Source of the DNA: Chitinophaga pinensis
GTDB lineage: Bacteria > Bacteroidota > Bacteroidia > UBA4408
Length of the DNA: 64,000 nucleotides
Direction of reading: 5' to 3'
Assembly (NCBI GenBank): GCA_945861665.1
Contig: CAMAVS010000005.1
Coordinates: 1-64,000, forward strand
Both the position numbers and the translations under genes were made by a program. Positions 61,895 through 64,000 of this stretch are shown here, one piece after another. How positions within the stretch are numbered: position 1 is the first letter of the stretch; every line of letters starts with the position of its first letter. A model generated the notes under the pieces. The model ran no database searches and was not told the DNA's origin. It saw nothing but the letters and a program-made list of their open reading frames with translations.

Positions 61895-63211
61895 ATGAAA
61901 CAAGAAATAAGTATTTATTGGTTTAGAAGGGATTTACGATTGAATGATAATGCAGCTTTACACTATGCATTAAAAAACAATAACAATGTACTTCCTTTAT
62001 TTATTTTTGATACCGATATACTTGATAAATTGGAAGACAAAGCAGATAAACGTGTAGAGTTCATTCACAGCAGCTTGCAAGAGATAGAAAAAAGTTTAGG
62101 AAAAATAGGTAGTTCCATTTTGGTATTGTATGGAGAGCCGAAAAAGATATTCGAAAAAATAATGCATGATTATAAAATAAGGAGTGTTTATGCAAATCAT
62201 GATTATGAGCCAAAAGCCATTCTGCGTGACAAACAAATTGAAGAATTACTAAACACTCACAACATACCTTTTCTCACTTACAAAGACCAGTGTATATTTG
62301 AAAAATCAGAAGTAACAAAAGACGATGGAACACCTTATACTATTTTCACACCCTACTCACGCAAGTGGAAAGCAAAAATAAATAGCTTTTACACAAAAGC
62401 GTATCCGAACGATCTCTATTATTCATCGTTTATCCAATTAAAACAATTTCCTTTTCCTTCACTTGCTGAAATTGGTTTTAAAAGTACAGGTACAGTATTC
62501 CCAAAAAAAACGGTGACTGATTCAGTCATTGAAGAATACACCGAAAAAAGAAACTTCCCCGGTATTGAAGGTACAAGTAAACTTAGTATACACCTTCGTT
62601 TTGGTACAATTAGCATACGTGATCTTGTATCAAAAGCAATTAAATTAAATGAAACTTGGCTAAACGAACTTATTTGGCGAGACTTTTACATGATGATTTT
62701 ATTTCACTTCCCTAAAGTTGAAAACAAAGCTTTCAAAAAAAAATACAATGCTATTCCTTGGCGAAACAATGAAATTGAATTCAAAAAATGGTGTGATGGA
62801 GAAACCGGTTATCCTATTGTAGATGCAGGAATGAGAGAATTAAATGCAACAGGGTTTATGCACAACCGAGCAAGAATGATTACTGCCAGTTTTTTGGTAA
62901 AACATTTATTAATAGATTGGAGATGGGGCGAAGCTTACTTTGGACAAAAGCTATTGGATTATGATTTATCGGCCAACAATGGTGGGTGGCAGTGGGCTGC
63001 AAGCAGTGGGTGCGATGCAGCACCGTATTTTAGAATTTTTAACCCTTACGAGCAAACAAAACGATTTGACCCGACTTTTGAATACATTAAAAATTGGGTT
63101 CCAGAATGGCAAGAGATAAATTATCCGGCCCCTATTGTGGAACATAAAATGGCTCGCGAAAGAGTATTGGCTACATACAAAAAAGCCATAGGCCCGAACA
63201 CATTTAGTTAG
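61895..63211 (+). CDS. phr: Deoxyribodipyrimidine photolyase (cryptochrome/photolyase family)
   Basis: The 438-residue flavoprotein repairs cyclobutane pyrimidine dimers with blue light. The N-terminal antenna domain starts YWFRRDLRLNDNAALHYAL. The C-terminal FAD domain has LSIHLRFGTISIRDL, WCDGETGYPIVDAGMREL, GFMHNRARMITASFL, DYDLSANNGGWQWAASSGCD and the final FRIFNPYEQTKRFDP. These place it in the class I photolyase group, including the WQWAAS region that contacts the lesion. It is co-transcribed with the sigma factor (21 bp gap) and overlaps the convergent recQ 3' end by 8 nt. Confidence 0.94.
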   Translation: MKQEISIYWFRRDLRLNDNAALHYALKNNNNVLPLFIFDTDILDKLEDKADKRVEFIHSSLQEIEKSLGKIGSSILVLYGEPKKIFEKIMHDYKIRSVYANHDYEPKAILRDKQIEELLNTHNIPFLTYKDQCIFEKSEVTKDDGTPYTIFTPYSRKWKAKINSFYTKAYPNDLYYSSFIQLKQFPFPSLAEIGFKSTGTVFPKKTVTDSVIEEYTEKRNFPGIEGTSKLSIHLRFGTISIRDLVSKAIKLNETWLNELIWRDFYMMILFHFPKVENKAFKKKYNAIPWRNNEIEFKKWCDGETGYPIVDAGMRELNATGFMHNRARMITASFLVKHLLIDWRWGEAYFGQKLLDYDLSANNGGWQWAASSGCDAAPYFRIFNPYEQTKRFDPTFEYIKNWVPEWQEINYPAPIVEHKMARERVLATYKKAIGPNTFS

Positions 63212-64000
63212 CTTTTAAAAACAACTCATTTTTATCATTGTAAAAAAGCATATCATCATCCAGCATCAGCTGAACAGTATTTAATATGTACTCTTCCTTG
63301 TAGTTCAAAGCCTTTATTAAATCAGAAAGCATCATTGGTTTAGCGCTCAAAAAAGCAATAACATTTTCTTTTATTTCTATATATGTTTCCTTATTCAACT
63401 CTTTCTTCCTTTCAGCAATACAGACATCGCAGTGGAGGCATTTTTTGGTATTTTGTTCTCCAAAATACCTAAGCAATTGAATATTTCTACATACATTACT
63501 ATTGGAACAATAACTTAAAACTGATTCAACCCTTTCTTGCATTTTGTTTTTTCGATTCGCTAAATTTTCTTTATTAATCACCAACAATTTAATATCGACA
63601 CGTTGTTGAGTATAGGTAATTTGCGGTAATTTTTTTTGGGGCAAATAGCTCACAATTTCTTCTTGATTTAAACGATTGAGGTATGAAATAGTTTCGTCTC
63701 GTTTTATATTGAGTCGTTTCGACAACTCACTTTCATTTATTTTGACATAGTTATCGAACATTCCTGAATAAGAACGCAGAACTATTTTTATAAATTCATC
63801 AAATTTTTTGTTTGCTACTTGAAATCCATAAAGCTCTTCATTATTCACATTAAATTTAATCCGAGAAGGTAAATTTATTTCCTCTGAAACAGATATATAC
63901 TGCTCTTTTTCGAGTACTTTCAAGGAATTAAAAACAGTGTTAGCCTTTAAATCGTAAGCATTACAGAATGTTCTGATATCAAAATCGTATGTGGCATCTA
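63204..64000 (-). CDS. recQ: RecQ-family DNA helicase, C-terminal part (continues past the window)
   Basis: The visible part, about 265 residues, is the end of a RecQ helicase read on the minus strand; the open frame continues through 64000 with TYDFDIRTFCNAYDLKANTV, so the TTG at 63923 is not the start. It contains a winged-helix RQC region (ESELSKRLNIKRDETISYL), the zinc site with CRNIQLLRYFGEQNTKKCLHC and DVC, and a C-terminal helical region. RecQ unwinds structured DNA during repair. The motor domain lies outside the window. Its 3' end overlaps the photolyase gene by 8 nt. Confidence 0.9.
   Translation of the reverse strand, partial: DATYDFDIRTFCNAYDLKANTVFNSLKVLEKEQYISVSEEINLPSRIKFNVNNEELYGFQVANKKFDEFIKIVLRSYSGMFDNYVKINESELSKRLNIKRDETISYLNRLNQEEIVSYLPQKKLPQITYTQQRVDIKLLVINKENLANRKNKMQERVESVLSYCSNSNVCRNIQLLRYFGEQNTKKCLHCDVCIAERKKELNKETYIEIKENVIAFLSAKPMMLSDLIKALNYKEEYILNTVQLMLDDDMLFYNDKNELFLKAN

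Overview
The window is AT-rich chromosomal DNA from a member of the Bacteroidota, probably a free-living or environmental lineage. Evidence for this is a secreted protein with a type IX secretion (T9SS) type A C-terminal sorting domain, a type III glutamine synthetase, an S46 dipeptidyl-peptidase, a TonB with the N-terminal sequence typical of this phylum, a DUF3822 gene beside rsmD, a bacillithiol-linked YtxJ protein, and many promoters of the Bacteroidota form (TTTG or TTG, 17-20 bp, TAnnTTTG). Clear Shine-Dalgarno sequences are not apparent, and several start codons lie only 4-14 nt downstream of a -7 element.

Layout. 1-4.2 kb is an accessory block. It holds an insertion-sequence end that truncates a membrane protein gene, several minus-strand hypotheticals including a DUF2971 protein, then tRNA-Val(UAC) and a tRNA 5' fragment carrying a perfect palindrome. 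4.3-12.7 kb holds tonB-exbB-exbD-tonB, folC, a deoxynucleoside kinase, an S46 peptidase and an arginase-fold protein with lost metal ligands. 12.7-22.1 kb holds topA (minus), then miaB, a sigma-54 activator, lptE, a hypothetical gene, secG, groS and groL. 22.2-28.8 kb holds a small secreted protein, a fatty acid desaturase, a repeat-rich T9SS cargo protein, rpsO and pnp.

28.8-31.9 kb is a second accessory spot between pnp and rlmB: two toxin-antitoxin pairs, a DDE transposase, and an inverted-repeat structure in which two different tRNA 3' ends flank a fragment of a nuclease gene. 32-36 kb holds rlmB-rsmD-DUF3822 (minus), diverging from an ABC permease and a beta-barrel protein. 36.1-45 kb is a long minus-strand run: response regulator, small hypothetical, mfd, Wzx-like flippase, Wzz-like protein and O-antigen ligase. 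45.2-50.4 kb holds ung with a BamA-like protein, a small lipoprotein with ytxJ, an OsmC protein, a probable outer-membrane protein and lipA.

50.5-53.6 kb is a compact four-gene operon: a beta-propeller lipoprotein with a His-rich segment, a membrane protein with an HMA domain, a secreted HMA protein and a predicted outer-membrane protein. It looks like a metal-handling system without the usual P-type ATPase. 53.6-60.8 kb holds aspartokinase, glutamine synthetase III, a decayed gene that keeps its promoter, a lipoprotein, and peroxiredoxin-aspS. 60.8-63.2 kb is a light-response unit: a broken MerR/B12-binding-type regulator, an ECF sigma factor behind a 10-bp inverted repeat, and a photolyase. 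The window ends inside recQ (minus).

Most of the window is conserved housekeeping. The unusual material is at 1-4.2 kb, 28.8-31.9 kb, 50.5-53.6 kb and 60.8-61.4 kb. All functional calls come from reading the sequence; no database search was run.
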